The notes: generated by a model not told the origin, from the sequence alone. DNA of 14,621 bases from Flemingiibacterium sp045636265 (GCA_045636265.1 JAZTXD010000026.1:1-14621), one strand, 5' to 3'. Positions 6,899 to 12,384 are shown, counted from the first letter of the stretch. Translations and numbers: made by a program.

Positions 6899-7192
6899 TC
6901 ACCTCCGCTCTACAATAAACCGCTTGTTCATGAGCACGCCCTGCGTCTCAAACATAAACAACGGCAGTACTCCGATATAGCTGACCGCGCGCTTCTTATC
7001 GCCGGGGCAGAACGCAAACGGCGCATGCCCGGTGTTGATAACGTCGGCAAGGTAGTTCTGATCGCAGCCGTAATAGCGAGCTAAGTCGATGACCTTGACG
7101 CGTCCGTCGGTTGAGTGATTCTGCACGAGGTCGCACAGTGCGGCGTATCGGTCGGTGATGATCTGCGGTATTTCGAATTTTGTTTCTGACAT
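6899..7192 (-). CDS. Small HTH-like phage protein, 97 aa
   Basis: Begins MSETKFEIPQIITDRYAALC. The middle part (GRVKVIDLARYYGCDQNYLA, then DVINTG) looks like a helix-turn-helix. The C-terminus (RAVSYIGVLPLFMFETQGV...) is hydrophobic/basic and of unknown role. AAAGGAA lies 9 bases before ATG 7192. The frame is open upstream to 7309, but that part is AT-rich intergenic sequence with no better binding site. The stop falls in the ribosome binding site region of the next gene. I do not recognise a named family; a DNA-binding accessory role is inferred. Confidence 0.6.
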   Translation of the reverse strand: MSETKFEIPQIITDRYAALCDLVQNHSTDGRVKVIDLARYYGCDQNYLADVINTGHAPFAFCPGDKKRAVSYIGVLPLFMFETQGVLMNKRFIVERR

Positions 7193-7286
7193 TTCGGTGA
7201 TTCCTTTCTTTTTTTGCAGTGACAAAAATTTCTGCATTGATTTATATTTTCTTAATATACGCGCCTTATAATATATGTAGGGAAAT

Positions 7287-7484
7287 TTATTTCTCTGCGA
7301 AGTAGTCACGGGGGTTTGCTATGTCAAGTATCTTGCACAGGATTATTACTTCCGAATACTTGAAGTCGAGCTTCCCGTTCATTTTGAGAAGCATGGTTTT
7401 GTAGCATATACCGAGTGCCGGTGCGAGCTTTCGCGGATTTGTTCCGAGCTCGGTCATACGGTTTTTGAGTTTTGTGTGTTCCAT
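7287..7484 (-). CDS. Small Cro/DUF739-like HTH protein, 65 aa
   Basis: Starts at ATG 7484 with AAAGGAG 5 bases upstream; an in-frame extension to 7535 lacks such a site and would run into the divergent gene. The sequence MEHTKLKNRMTELGTNPRKL, APALGICYKTMLLKMNGKLD, then SEVIILCKILDIANPRDYF is the compact HTH type found as Cro-like or antirepressor-like proteins in Firmicutes phages. It usually sits early in the lytic operon. Here it is followed by a 94-base AT-rich gap before the next gene and is divergent from the plus-strand gene at 7512. Confidence 0.7.
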   Translation of the reverse strand: MEHTKLKNRMTELGTNPRKLAPALGICYKTMLLKMNGKLDFKYSEVIILCKILDIANPRDYFAEK

Positions 7485-7511
7485 GTGTTCTCCTTTCAGT
7501 GAGGTGTAAAG

Positions 7512-8021
7512 ATGCAAATCAAAATGTTTTCTCATGTGTTCTCTAAGATTTTTGAAGACAAATTTCGCGAAGAAATCGAGCGCAGGTTAATGTCTTTGAG
7601 AATAACTGAGGTTTTTTCTGAAGTTGTCGAGAACCTCAATAAAATGAGTGCTAACATTAGAGATTTACGATCCAGCGAAGGAATTAATGTGATTTCAGTT
7701 GAGCTCACCAATCGCACACATAAAGACATATCTGTTACAGATATCTACATTGAACAATACGGTAATATTTTCAAAGCAAATCACGAACGGCGATTGTTCA
7801 GAAAAATACATGACGGCGAATCTTATATAAAAGATTACACGATGCAGTTACCCGTAAACATTCCGGCTTATAACAGCGTAAGCGGAATAATATGGACTTT
7901 ATATAGTACAGTAAAATTATTTGCAGGATACGCCAAACTGATATTATATTCGAGCAGGGGTAAAATATTAAGGTACATATATATAGGCGAAGATGGTTCG
8001 CTTTCCAGAGTTTGTGAATAA
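7512..8021 (+). CDS. Hypothetical protein, AT-rich, inserted against the early operon
   Basis: 169 residues, function not recognised. The N-terminal 50 residues are helical and charged (FSKIFEDKFREEIERRLMSL, then EVVENLNKMSANIRDL). The rest looks beta-rich (INVISVELTNRTHKDISVTD; IYIEQYGNIFKANHERRLF; YAKLILYSSRGKILRYIYIG). There is no signal peptide or convincing membrane helix. GAGGTG is 5 bases before ATG. Base composition is more AT-rich than the flanking early genes, the strand is opposite, and a strong terminator follows directly: features of a moron expressed from the prophage. Only 27 bases separate its start from the divergent gene at 7484, so at least one promoter must lie in coding sequence. 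Host defence or superinfection control is possible but not shown. Confidence 0.65.
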   Translation: MQIKMFSHVFSKIFEDKFREEIERRLMSLRITEVFSEVVENLNKMSANIRDLRSSEGINVISVELTNRTHKDISVTDIYIEQYGNIFKANHERRLFRKIHDGESYIKDYTMQLPVNIPAYNSVSGIIWTLYSTVKLFAGYAKLILYSSRGKILRYIYIGEDGSLSRVCE

Positions 8022-8039
8022 TAATTAGTTCTGCCAATT

Positions 8040-8072
8040 GAGTGGGATGTTGCAGCATCCTGCTCTTTTTTT
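8040..8072 (+). terminator. Rho-independent terminator after the 7512-8021 gene
   Basis: Stem GGATG (8045-8049) / CATCC (8056-8060), extended outside a two-base mismatch by GAG/CTC, with a six-base loop and then seven T (8066-8072). It ends plus-strand transcription before it would run antisense into the 8071-8262 gene. Confidence 0.85.
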
Positions 8073-8262
8073 ACCCCTGCTCCGTCACCTCCGCTATAGC
8101 CGTGCGGATCTGTGCTTTCTGCTCGTCCGACATTTCCTGACGAAGCCATACCGAGAATGTGCTGTGATGTACGCCGAGCTTTGCGGCAATCTCCCACTTT
8201 TTAACTCCCGAGCTTTCGATTTCTTTGCGGATGTCTGCGTTTGCTGTGATGTGATTGTTCAT
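8071..8262 (-). CDS. Cro-like HTH protein, 63 aa, first gene of the leftward early operon
   Basis: MNNHITANADIRKEIESSGV, KKWEIAAKLGVHHSTFSVWL, RQEMSDEQKAQIRTAIAEV. This is a well-known small phage HTH type (NxxIRxxIxxSGVKxWEIAxxLGVxxSTFSxxLR) in Firmicutes. AAGGAGG lies 14 bases before ATG 8262, longer than usual. It is the first gene downstream of the strong leftward promoter at 8368-8396 and faces the CI-like repressor gene, the position of Cro. The leader of about 100 bases is CAA-rich and should be unstructured. Likely role: early repression of the lysogenic promoter. Confidence 0.75.
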   Translation of the reverse strand: MNNHITANADIRKEIESSGVKKWEIAAKLGVHHSTFSVWLRQEMSDEQKAQIRTAIAEVTEQG

Positions 8263-8281
8263 TATAATTCGTCGTTCCTCC

Positions 8282-8310
8282 TTGACAATACCTCTTTTTT
8301 GTGGTATTAT
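8282..8310 (+). promoter_or_regulatory. Sigma-A promoter driving the CI-like repressor, with operator dyad
   Basis: -35 TTGACA (8282-8287), 17-base spacer, -10 TATTAT (8305-8310) with an extended-10 TGG just before it. The spacer carries a perfect inverted repeat, AATACC (8287-8292) and GGTATT (8303-8308), with arms 10 bases apart, a likely repressor site. Transcription would start near 8317, giving a leader of about 137 bases before the repressor start. Confidence 0.8.
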
Positions 8311-8367
8311 ATTTTTGATGTTTGTTGTTGTGATTGTTGTGGTTATTGTTTTTTTGTTTGCGAGATT

Positions 8368-8396
8368 ATTATACCTCTTTTTGTTGGGAATGTCAA
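8368..8396 (-). promoter_or_regulatory. Consensus leftward early promoter, facing the repressor promoter
   Basis: On the minus strand: -35 TTGACA (8396-8391), 17-base spacer, -10 TATAAT (8373-8368), a perfect consensus match. The spacer holds an imperfect dyad, ATACC (8371-8375) and GGAAT (8387-8391), similar to the dyad in the facing promoter. Its start near 8361 lies downstream of the rightward promoter's start (near 8317), so the two transcripts overlap by about 45 bases. Confidence 0.85.
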
Positions 8397-8453
8397 GCAG
8401 TTTACCTCAAAAAAGAGAGATTTGTTATTTGTTACAAAATGGGAGTGTTGAAA

Positions 8454-8807
8454 TTGGCTATTGTAGACAGAATTATTGCTTATTCAAAATCAAAAGGCAT
8501 ATCGCAGGTATATATATGTAAGACTCTCGGAGTTGACAGGACGTGGTTGAGAACCGTAAAAAGAGATAACACCAACATATCAGAAGAACGTCTAAATAAA
8601 ATCGCTGACATTCTCGACACAACCGTTGTCTATCTTAAAGGAGAGACGGACGATCCTACTCCGGACAATAAAAAAAGCCCATCCATTACGGATGAGCTGC
8701 TGAAGCGGTCGGATATTAATGAGCTGCTTGAACTTTATAATAGTTTTTCGCCAAAAGAACAGGAGCAGATTCTTTCTGTCGTGAAAGGTTACGCAAGTAG
8801 TCGATAA
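8454..8807 (+). CDS. CI-like XRE repressor, 117 aa
   Basis: From TTG 8454 the protein reads MAIVDRIIAYSKSKGISQVY, then ICKTLGVDRTWLRTV, then SEERLNKIADILDTTVVYLK, an XRE HTH over about residues 1-65. A charged linker follows, then a C-terminal helical tail, LLELYNSFSPKEQEQIL (91-107), common in short Firmicutes repressors. It lacks a LexA/CI-type protease domain, so induction by self-cleavage is unlikely. TTG is chosen because GGAG (8442-8445) sits 8 bases upstream, whereas the upstream in-frame ATG 8439 lacks a spaced site. It is alone on its strand between two leftward genes, behind a strong promoter. This is the best candidate for the master immunity repressor. Confidence 0.75.
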   Translation: MAIVDRIIAYSKSKGISQVYICKTLGVDRTWLRTVKRDNTNISEERLNKIADILDTTVVYLKGETDDPTPDNKKSPSITDELLKRSDINELLELYNSFSPKEQEQILSVVKGYASSR

Positions 8808-8892
8808 CCTCTTTTTTATCCTTATCTGACAGCGACTCGTATGCCGCTATCAATTCTATCTGATTATTTGTTAAACCGTATTCGTTACTCAT
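8716..8892 (-). CDS. 58-aa protein antisense to the repressor 3' end; resembles repressor tail
   Basis: ATG 8892 with GGAGG 4 bases upstream, TAA at 8716. It reads MSNEYGLTNNQIELIAAYES, LSDKDKKEVIDYLRNLSRQK, ESAPVLLAKNYYKVQAAH. The segment LIAAYESLSDKDKKEVI (14-30) aligns without gaps to the repressor tail LLELYNSFSPKEQEQIL: shared L, Y, S, S and K, with similar charge and hydrophobicity elsewhere. It has no HTH. A perfect consensus promoter (8930-8958) precedes it, and the last 92 bases of the gene are antisense to the repressor gene. It may bind the repressor through the tail-like helices (antirepressor), and its transcript may also interfere with repressor mRNA. Function is inference; the coding call rests on the promoter, binding site and recognisable composition. 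Confidence 0.6.
   Translation of the reverse strand: MSNEYGLTNNQIELIAAYESLSDKDKKEVIDYLRNLSRQKESAPVLLAKNYYKVQAAH
8786..8817 (+). terminator. Weak candidate terminator at the repressor 3' end
   Basis: AGGTTA (8786-8791) can pair with TAACCT (8805-8810) across a 13-base loop and is followed by CTTTTTT. It overlaps the last repressor codons. The stem is short and the loop large, so this is tentative. The same ACCTCTTTTTT string also occurs in both facing promoters and could instead be a protein-binding site. Confidence 0.3.
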
Positions 8893-8929
8893 ATATCCTC
8901 CATGCCAACAATTTTGTTGTTGTGGTATT

Positions 8930-8958
8930 ATTATAATCCTATTTTATGGGATTGTCAA
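8930..8958 (-). promoter_or_regulatory. Perfect consensus promoter for the antisense 58-aa gene, with operator dyad
   Basis: Minus strand: -35 TTGACA (8958-8953), 17-base spacer, -10 TATAAT (8935-8930). Within the spacer AATCC (8935-8939) and GGATT (8949-8953) form a dyad with arms 9 bases apart, comparable with the dyads in the two facing promoters. The 11-mer TGTGGTATTAT (8921-8931) also occurs at the repressor promoter (8300-8310). A palindrome CAACAA/TTGTTG (8906-8919) lies in the leader just before the ribosome binding site. Confidence 0.8.
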
Positions 8959-9015
8959 GTACATTTGTATTTCGTTTACTGAAATTTAATACATTATTTT
9001 TAGGAGTGATGTGGG

Positions 9016-10314
9016 GTGAAGCGTAGAATCCTTTCCGCAGCATTGGCGATTACCTTGCTATTTCCGTTATCGGTATCAGCGAGCAGTGGGTTAAAGAGCA
9101 TTGAAGTATATCCGAATACAATAAATATTAAAGTAAACGGTCAACCTGTTACAGCAGATAACTTCTTATATAATAATACCACTTATGTTCCACTGAGAGC
9201 TGTTTCGGAAATGTTAGGCGCAAAAGTAGATTGGTATAGCGAGAACAACTTAGCCGACATAACGCGAAGCGATTCATCTTATGAATCTGCGCTTGTTGCA
9301 AATGCGGCATATATTCAGGACTTGCTTTCCATTTCACTATTCATAAATTATGCACCGGATTTTGTTGCTTTCGCAGAAAAATCCACTTATGTTATGGCTT
9401 ATGGTTTAGATGGTTCTATCAGCTACACAAGCAATGATATTTCCTCTCAAGCTCATGACCGTATGATATCTGAACTGCAGGAAATAAAAGATCATTATAG
9501 CGCTCTTAGAGAAAGCGCATACAATTCGGTTTCTATGGTTTCAGATCAAATCCTCGATGTTTTTGATTACTATTACAGGTTCATGTTATCATTATCTTGC
9601 GACATGATGTATGAACTTGCACAATTTGTTAATGCATCGCTTAAGGGCAATCCTACAGACGAAAAACGCGAATTATATTTTCAATGGTATCATTCAATAA
9701 AAACTCTTGATGATGTAGTGCATGGATTATATGAAAGGCTGCTAATTGCATATAATAATGTTGTTTCTAACAAAGAGAAAAACATTATTGACCTCAGAAA
9801 ATTAATATTAGACGACTTTACAGCTCCAATTGACGGAACAGATTGGTATTCAGATTATTTAAAAAGCAAAGATATTACGTTAAATTGTGACGTCGGATCA
9901 ATACCACGCATTCTTGTCATTCCTCAAAGCCTCAGAAACAATAATAATGTTCCGGTTTTGCCGAACAATGTAACATCATTGGTAACTAACTCTTTCCCAT
10001 ATCACTTATACTCAAATGATGGAAAAGTGTATCTTGGAAAACTTGTAACCGATGACTTGGATGACGAAAGTATTTGGTATAAATTCAGTGGTGACTATAG
10101 TTGGAAATATTCAGACACAAGCATCTGGCATGAATACGGCGATTATGGAAGCAAATATTCTGATAAAAGCGCATTCAATGACATGGCAGACGAACCGCCA
10201 ATTATTGTAGATGGCAACGGCAAGTTTGTTGCATATCTTACTACAAACGAACGCTTGTCTCCGAGATATACAATATCAGAGTTAAGACAATTTTTGATTA
10301 ATAATAATCAATAA
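9016..10314 (+). CDS. Secreted protein with copper-amine-oxidase-type stalk domain
   Basis: 432 residues from GTG 9016, with GGAG 9 bases upstream. Residues 1-23 are a signal peptide (MKRRILSAALAITLLFPLSV, then SAS). Residues ~27-83 (NTINIKVNGQPVTADNFLYN, TTYVPLRAVSEMLGAKVDWY) match the copper amine oxidase N-terminal stalk domain, an extracytoplasmic adhesion/scaffold-like module in Firmicutes that is not itself catalytic. The middle is helical and unrecognised. Residues ~350-388 contain SIWYKF, SIWHEYGDYGSKYSDKSAFN, a repeat type seen in other secreted Firmicutes proteins. The gene is AT-rich, on the lysogeny strand, and sits between the immunity region and integrase, so it is probably a lysogenic-conversion gene acting outside the cell. 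No oxidase domain is present. Its ligand is unknown. Confidence 0.75.
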   Translation: MKRRILSAALAITLLFPLSVSASSGLKSIEVYPNTINIKVNGQPVTADNFLYNNTTYVPLRAVSEMLGAKVDWYSENNLADITRSDSSYESALVANAAYIQDLLSISLFINYAPDFVAFAEKSTYVMAYGLDGSISYTSNDISSQAHDRMISELQEIKDHYSALRESAYNSVSMVSDQILDVFDYYYRFMLSLSCDMMYELAQFVNASLKGNPTDEKRELYFQWYHSIKTLDDVVHGLYERLLIAYNNVVSNKEKNIIDLRKLILDDFTAPIDGTDWYSDYLKSKDITLNCDVGSIPRILVIPQSLRNNNNVPVLPNNVTSLVTNSFPYHLYSNDGKVYLGKLVTDDLDDESIWYKFSGDYSWKYSDTSIWHEYGDYGSKYSDKSAFNDMADEPPIIVDGNGKFVAYLTTNERLSPRYTISELRQFLINNNQ

Positions 10315-10358
10315 AGGAGTCCCACGATGAAACCAACCGTTTCACCGTAGCCGCCCAC

Positions 10359-10484
10359 CTATTCCCCCTCCCCGAACATAACCCATTTGACATACCGCCA
10401 CACGGATTCAAGCTGCTTCGGAGTAGCCGCACGGAGTACATAGCCGATTTTGCGGACCAGTGCTTTGCGCTCTGTGTTATTCAT
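10359..10484 (-). CDS. 41-aa phage peptide
   Basis: ATG 10484 is preceded by GAGGAGG with a 7-base gap (TGACAAC), a very strong site. The peptide is MNNTERKALVRKIGYVLRAA, TPKQLESVWRYVKWVMFGEG, E: basic, helical and amphipathic. I recall similar 35-45-residue peptides (MNNxERKxLVxKIxxxLxxAxPxQLExxWRFI) scattered through Firmicutes phages; their role is unknown. A TTGCAA/TATAAT promoter lies 30 bases upstream. It is convergent with the secreted-protein gene and divergent from the regulator-integrase pair. Confidence 0.6.
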   Translation of the reverse strand: MNNTERKALVRKIGYVLRAATPKQLESVWRYVKWVMFGEGE

Positions 10485-10513
10485 GTTGTCACCTCCTCTG
10501 ATGTGCTGGCGAT

Positions 10514-10542
10514 ATTATACACCCGCCGACGTGGGATTGCAA
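10514..10542 (-). promoter_or_regulatory. Promoter for the 41-aa gene; divergent region with repeated CACCC
   Basis: Minus strand: -35 TTGCAA (10542-10537), 17-base spacer, -10 TATAAT (10519-10514). On the plus strand ACACCC (10519-10524), ACACCC (10542-10547) and TCACCC (10564-10569) recur every 22-23 bases through the divergent intergenic region, overlapping this promoter and the leader of the 10588 gene. These may be regulator-binding sites. Confidence 0.65.
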
Positions 10543-10587
10543 CACCCAAAAATACGAATATCGTCACCCAATATTAAGGTATAGAAT

Positions 10588-11040
10588 ATGTCAATTCAGA
10601 ATATCATTGCTTTAAATATAAGAAATAAGCTCCACGAACGGAACATGACGCAGAAAACATTGTCCGAACTCACCGGTATTACCCGTTCCACGCTTGCACG
10701 AATTCTCAGTAATGAGAGCGATCCGTCGCTCGAACAGGGCATACTAATAGCCAAAGCGCTCGGCGTATCGCTTGATTCACTTGCAGGTATTGCCGCCGAC
10801 AGTGCCGAGAGCACTCCTGTGGAGGTCATAGCCGACACCGCGATAAACGCCTACACAGAGCTTATTGCAGAGCGAGATAAGAACATCGAGTACCTCAATG
10901 CCCGGCTTGCCGATAAGGAGCAGCTTTTGGCGGCAAAGGATGAAGTTATTGCATTGCAGAGGTCGATTATCGAGAGTATGCGGGAGGTATTGAATGCCGC
11001 GCAAGAAAAAGGAACTGCCGAACCACGGCACACTACATGA
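10588..11040 (+). CDS. XRE HTH regulator with C-terminal coiled coil, coupled to integrase
   Basis: 150 residues. The HTH (about 8-65) reads ALNIRNKLHERNMTQKTLSE, LTGITRSTLARILSNES, then ILIAKALGVSLDSLAG. The C-terminal half (AYTELIAERDKNIEYLNARL, ADKEQLLAAKDEVIALQRSI) is a strong coiled coil, so the protein should be an oligomer. AAGG lies about 9 bases before ATG 10588. Its last 47 bases overlap the start of the integrase gene in another frame, so the two are co-transcribed and probably coupled. Likely role: control of integrase expression or assistance in the integration/excision decision. It is too large and unlike typical excisionases to be called one. Confidence 0.75.
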   Translation: MSIQNIIALNIRNKLHERNMTQKTLSELTGITRSTLARILSNESDPSLEQGILIAKALGVSLDSLAGIAADSAESTPVEVIADTAINAYTELIAERDKNIEYLNARLADKEQLLAAKDEVIALQRSIIESMREVLNAAQEKGTAEPRHTT

Positions 11041-12106
11041 GATAAAAATAACAATCGGCAAGAACCCCGACGGCTCGCTGATACGCAAATCGTTCTACAG
11101 CGCGGTCAGCCGTGACGATGCCCGTAAAAAAGCCGAGGAATACAAAGTTAAGGTAGAAGCAGGGAACATTACCGGCGAGGGCTACATCGAGCGCGATCTG
11201 ACATTTGCGGAATGGGCATATCGCTGGCTTGAATCCTATAAACGCCCGGCAGTAAAAGAGCAGACATACAATGACACATATGTGCGCGTGGTCGAAGCCT
11301 ACCTGCTTCCGCACTTCGGGAAAATGAAACTGCGCGATATCAAGCCGGTGCACATAAGCGACTTCTACACGGCACAGGCGGCGGTTTACTATGAATCTAC
11401 ATTATCAAAAATGCGGCTGTGTCTGAACGGCATATTTAATTCGGCAATCGACAACGGGCTGTGTACACGGAATCCGGCGCGGTCGGTCAAGTTTACGGTC
11501 GTGAATGTAGGCGAACAGCGTAGGGTATATACGCCAGAGCAGTACCAGACGGTCCGTGAATTTGCATTTGCACATCGGTTTGGGCTTGCTATACTTCTGA
11601 TGCTTGATATGGGCCTGCGCCGAAGCGAAGCGGTTGCATTGCAGTGGATGGATATTGACCTGACAGAGCGCACGTTGAGCGTAAGACAGGCGGCAACCGA
11701 GGGCAACGGCGGCACAGTACTGGATGAGCCGAAGACATTCACCAGTAAGCGCACACTGCCGATTCCGCCCGACTTATGCGAATACATAGCCGATTGCAAA
11801 AGGGCGGGGAAGTACACCGCCGATGAACACTATGTGATATGCGGACGTGACGGCGCACTGCTTCGCCCGGTTAATTTCGCCCATCGCCGGCACGACGTAT
11901 TCATGCGAGAGCTGACCGCCGCACATCCGGACATCCCGGCGCTGACTCCGCACGAACTGCGCCACACCTGCGGCACAAGGCTGTACCGTGAGACGGGCAA
12001 CATATACGCCGTGTCGAAGTTTTTGGGACACGCCGATCTTGATACGACTGTGAAAATCTACGTCCACAATGATGTGGAAACACTGCGCAAGGATTTGAAT
12101 TTTTAG
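10994..12106 (+). CDS. int: Tyrosine recombinase / phage integrase
   Basis: 370 residues, the usual size for Tn916/phage-type integrases. An N-terminal arm-binding-like segment (about 14-60: HEIKITIGKNPDGSLIRKSF, then DARKKAEEY) precedes a SAM-like core-binding domain (about 68-165: FAEWAYRWLESYKRPAVKEQ; HFGKMKLRDIKPVHISDFY). The catalytic residues are all visible: R209 (MGLRRSEAVAL), K252 (TSKRTLPIP), H320 and R323 (PHELRHT), H346 (FLGHADLDTT) and nucleophile Y356 (VKIYVH). GGGAGG lies 6 bases before ATG 10994. The attP-like region begins on the base after the stop codon. It should catalyse integration into, and excision from, a tRNA-Arg gene. Confidence 0.93.
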   Translation: MPRKKKELPNHGTLHEIKITIGKNPDGSLIRKSFYSAVSRDDARKKAEEYKVKVEAGNITGEGYIERDLTFAEWAYRWLESYKRPAVKEQTYNDTYVRVVEAYLLPHFGKMKLRDIKPVHISDFYTAQAAVYYESTLSKMRLCLNGIFNSAIDNGLCTRNPARSVKFTVVNVGEQRRVYTPEQYQTVREFAFAHRFGLAILLMLDMGLRRSEAVALQWMDIDLTERTLSVRQAATEGNGGTVLDEPKTFTSKRTLPIPPDLCEYIADCKRAGKYTADEHYVICGRDGALLRPVNFAHRRHDVFMRELTAAHPDIPALTPHELRHTCGTRLYRETGNIYAVSKFLGHADLDTTVKIYVHNDVETLRKDLNF

Positions 12107-12139
12107 TACGACACCTGTACGACACCTGTACGACATATT
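12107..12139. repeat. Left arm-type integrase sites: three tandem 11-bp repeats
   Basis: TACGACACCTG at 12107-12117 and 12118-12128, then TACGACATATT at 12129-12139. They are tandem, start directly after the integrase stop, and share the core TACGACA with the repeats on the other side of the tRNA fragment (12385-12406). This is the layout of arm-type sites bound by the integrase N-terminal domain. Confidence 0.7.
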
Positions 12140-12177
12140 TTCGCTTTATTACGCCGCACTACAGCAAACACAATCCC

Positions 12178-12206
12178 CGAAAAGCCTTATTTTACAACGG
12201 CTTTCG
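12178..12206 (+). terminator. Hairpin downstream of integrase (possible weak terminator)
   Basis: CGAAAAGCC (12178-12186) pairs with GGCTTTCG (12199-12206) with one bulged A and a 12-base loop. It is not followed by a T-run, so termination would be inefficient. It may instead shape the attachment site. Confidence 0.35.
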
Positions 12207-12239
12207 CGGTTTACTGCGGTGTACTGTGATGGTGCTTTA

Positions 12240-12289
12240 TCGGATTCCGATTCCGATGGTCGCAGGTTCGAATCCTGTCGGGTGGGCCA
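12240..12289 (+). other. tRNA-Arg(CCG) 3'-half fragment: attachment core
   Basis: Anticodon stem TCGGA/TCCGA around loop TTCCGAT (anticodon CCG), 5-base variable loop, T-stem GCAGG/CCTGT around TTCGAAT, acceptor strand CGGGTGG, discriminator G and encoded CCA (12287-12289). The D-arm and 5' acceptor strand (expected CCACCCG) are absent upstream. It is therefore not a functional tRNA but the segment that would restore the host gene after integration. Confidence 0.8.
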
Positions 12290-12296
12290 AAACATC

Positions 12297-12343
12297 AACC
12301 CTCGAAAAGCCTTATCACACAAGGGATTTCGAGGGTTCTTTGT
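12297..12343 (+). terminator. Long hairpin 3' of the tRNA fragment
   Basis: AACCCTCGAAA (12297-12307) and TTTCGAGGGTT (12327-12337) are a perfect 11-base inverted repeat; inside it CCTT/AAGG can pair further. CTTTGT follows. It could be a terminator for plus-strand transcripts reaching the attachment site, or an attP structural element. The tail is not a strong T-run. Confidence 0.5.
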
Positions 12344-12384
12344 ATGCAATTGAATATCATGGATTGTATCAAAAAATAGTGTAG

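Noticed and set aside
7244..7272. Plus-strand TATAAT (7267-7272) as a promoter
   Set aside because: No acceptable -35 lies 16-18 bases upstream, and the next plus-strand gene is 240 bases away across a minus-strand gene.
8255..8521. Hydrophobic 88-codon plus-strand frame over the immunity promoters
   Set aside because: Its hydrophobic residues come from GTT/TTT repeats in the leader. It spans both promoters and overlaps the repressor gene out of frame.
10318..10347. AAAGGAG followed by a six-codon frame (MKPTVSP and stop) after the secreted-protein gene
   Set aside because: It is too short to interpret. It may be the remnant of a lost gene, but nothing beyond the binding site supports it.
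12240..12289. Complete tRNA-Arg gene
   Set aside because: The anticodon arm, T-arm and CCA end are present, but no matching 5' acceptor strand (CCACCCG) or D-arm lies upstream, so it is only the attachment core.
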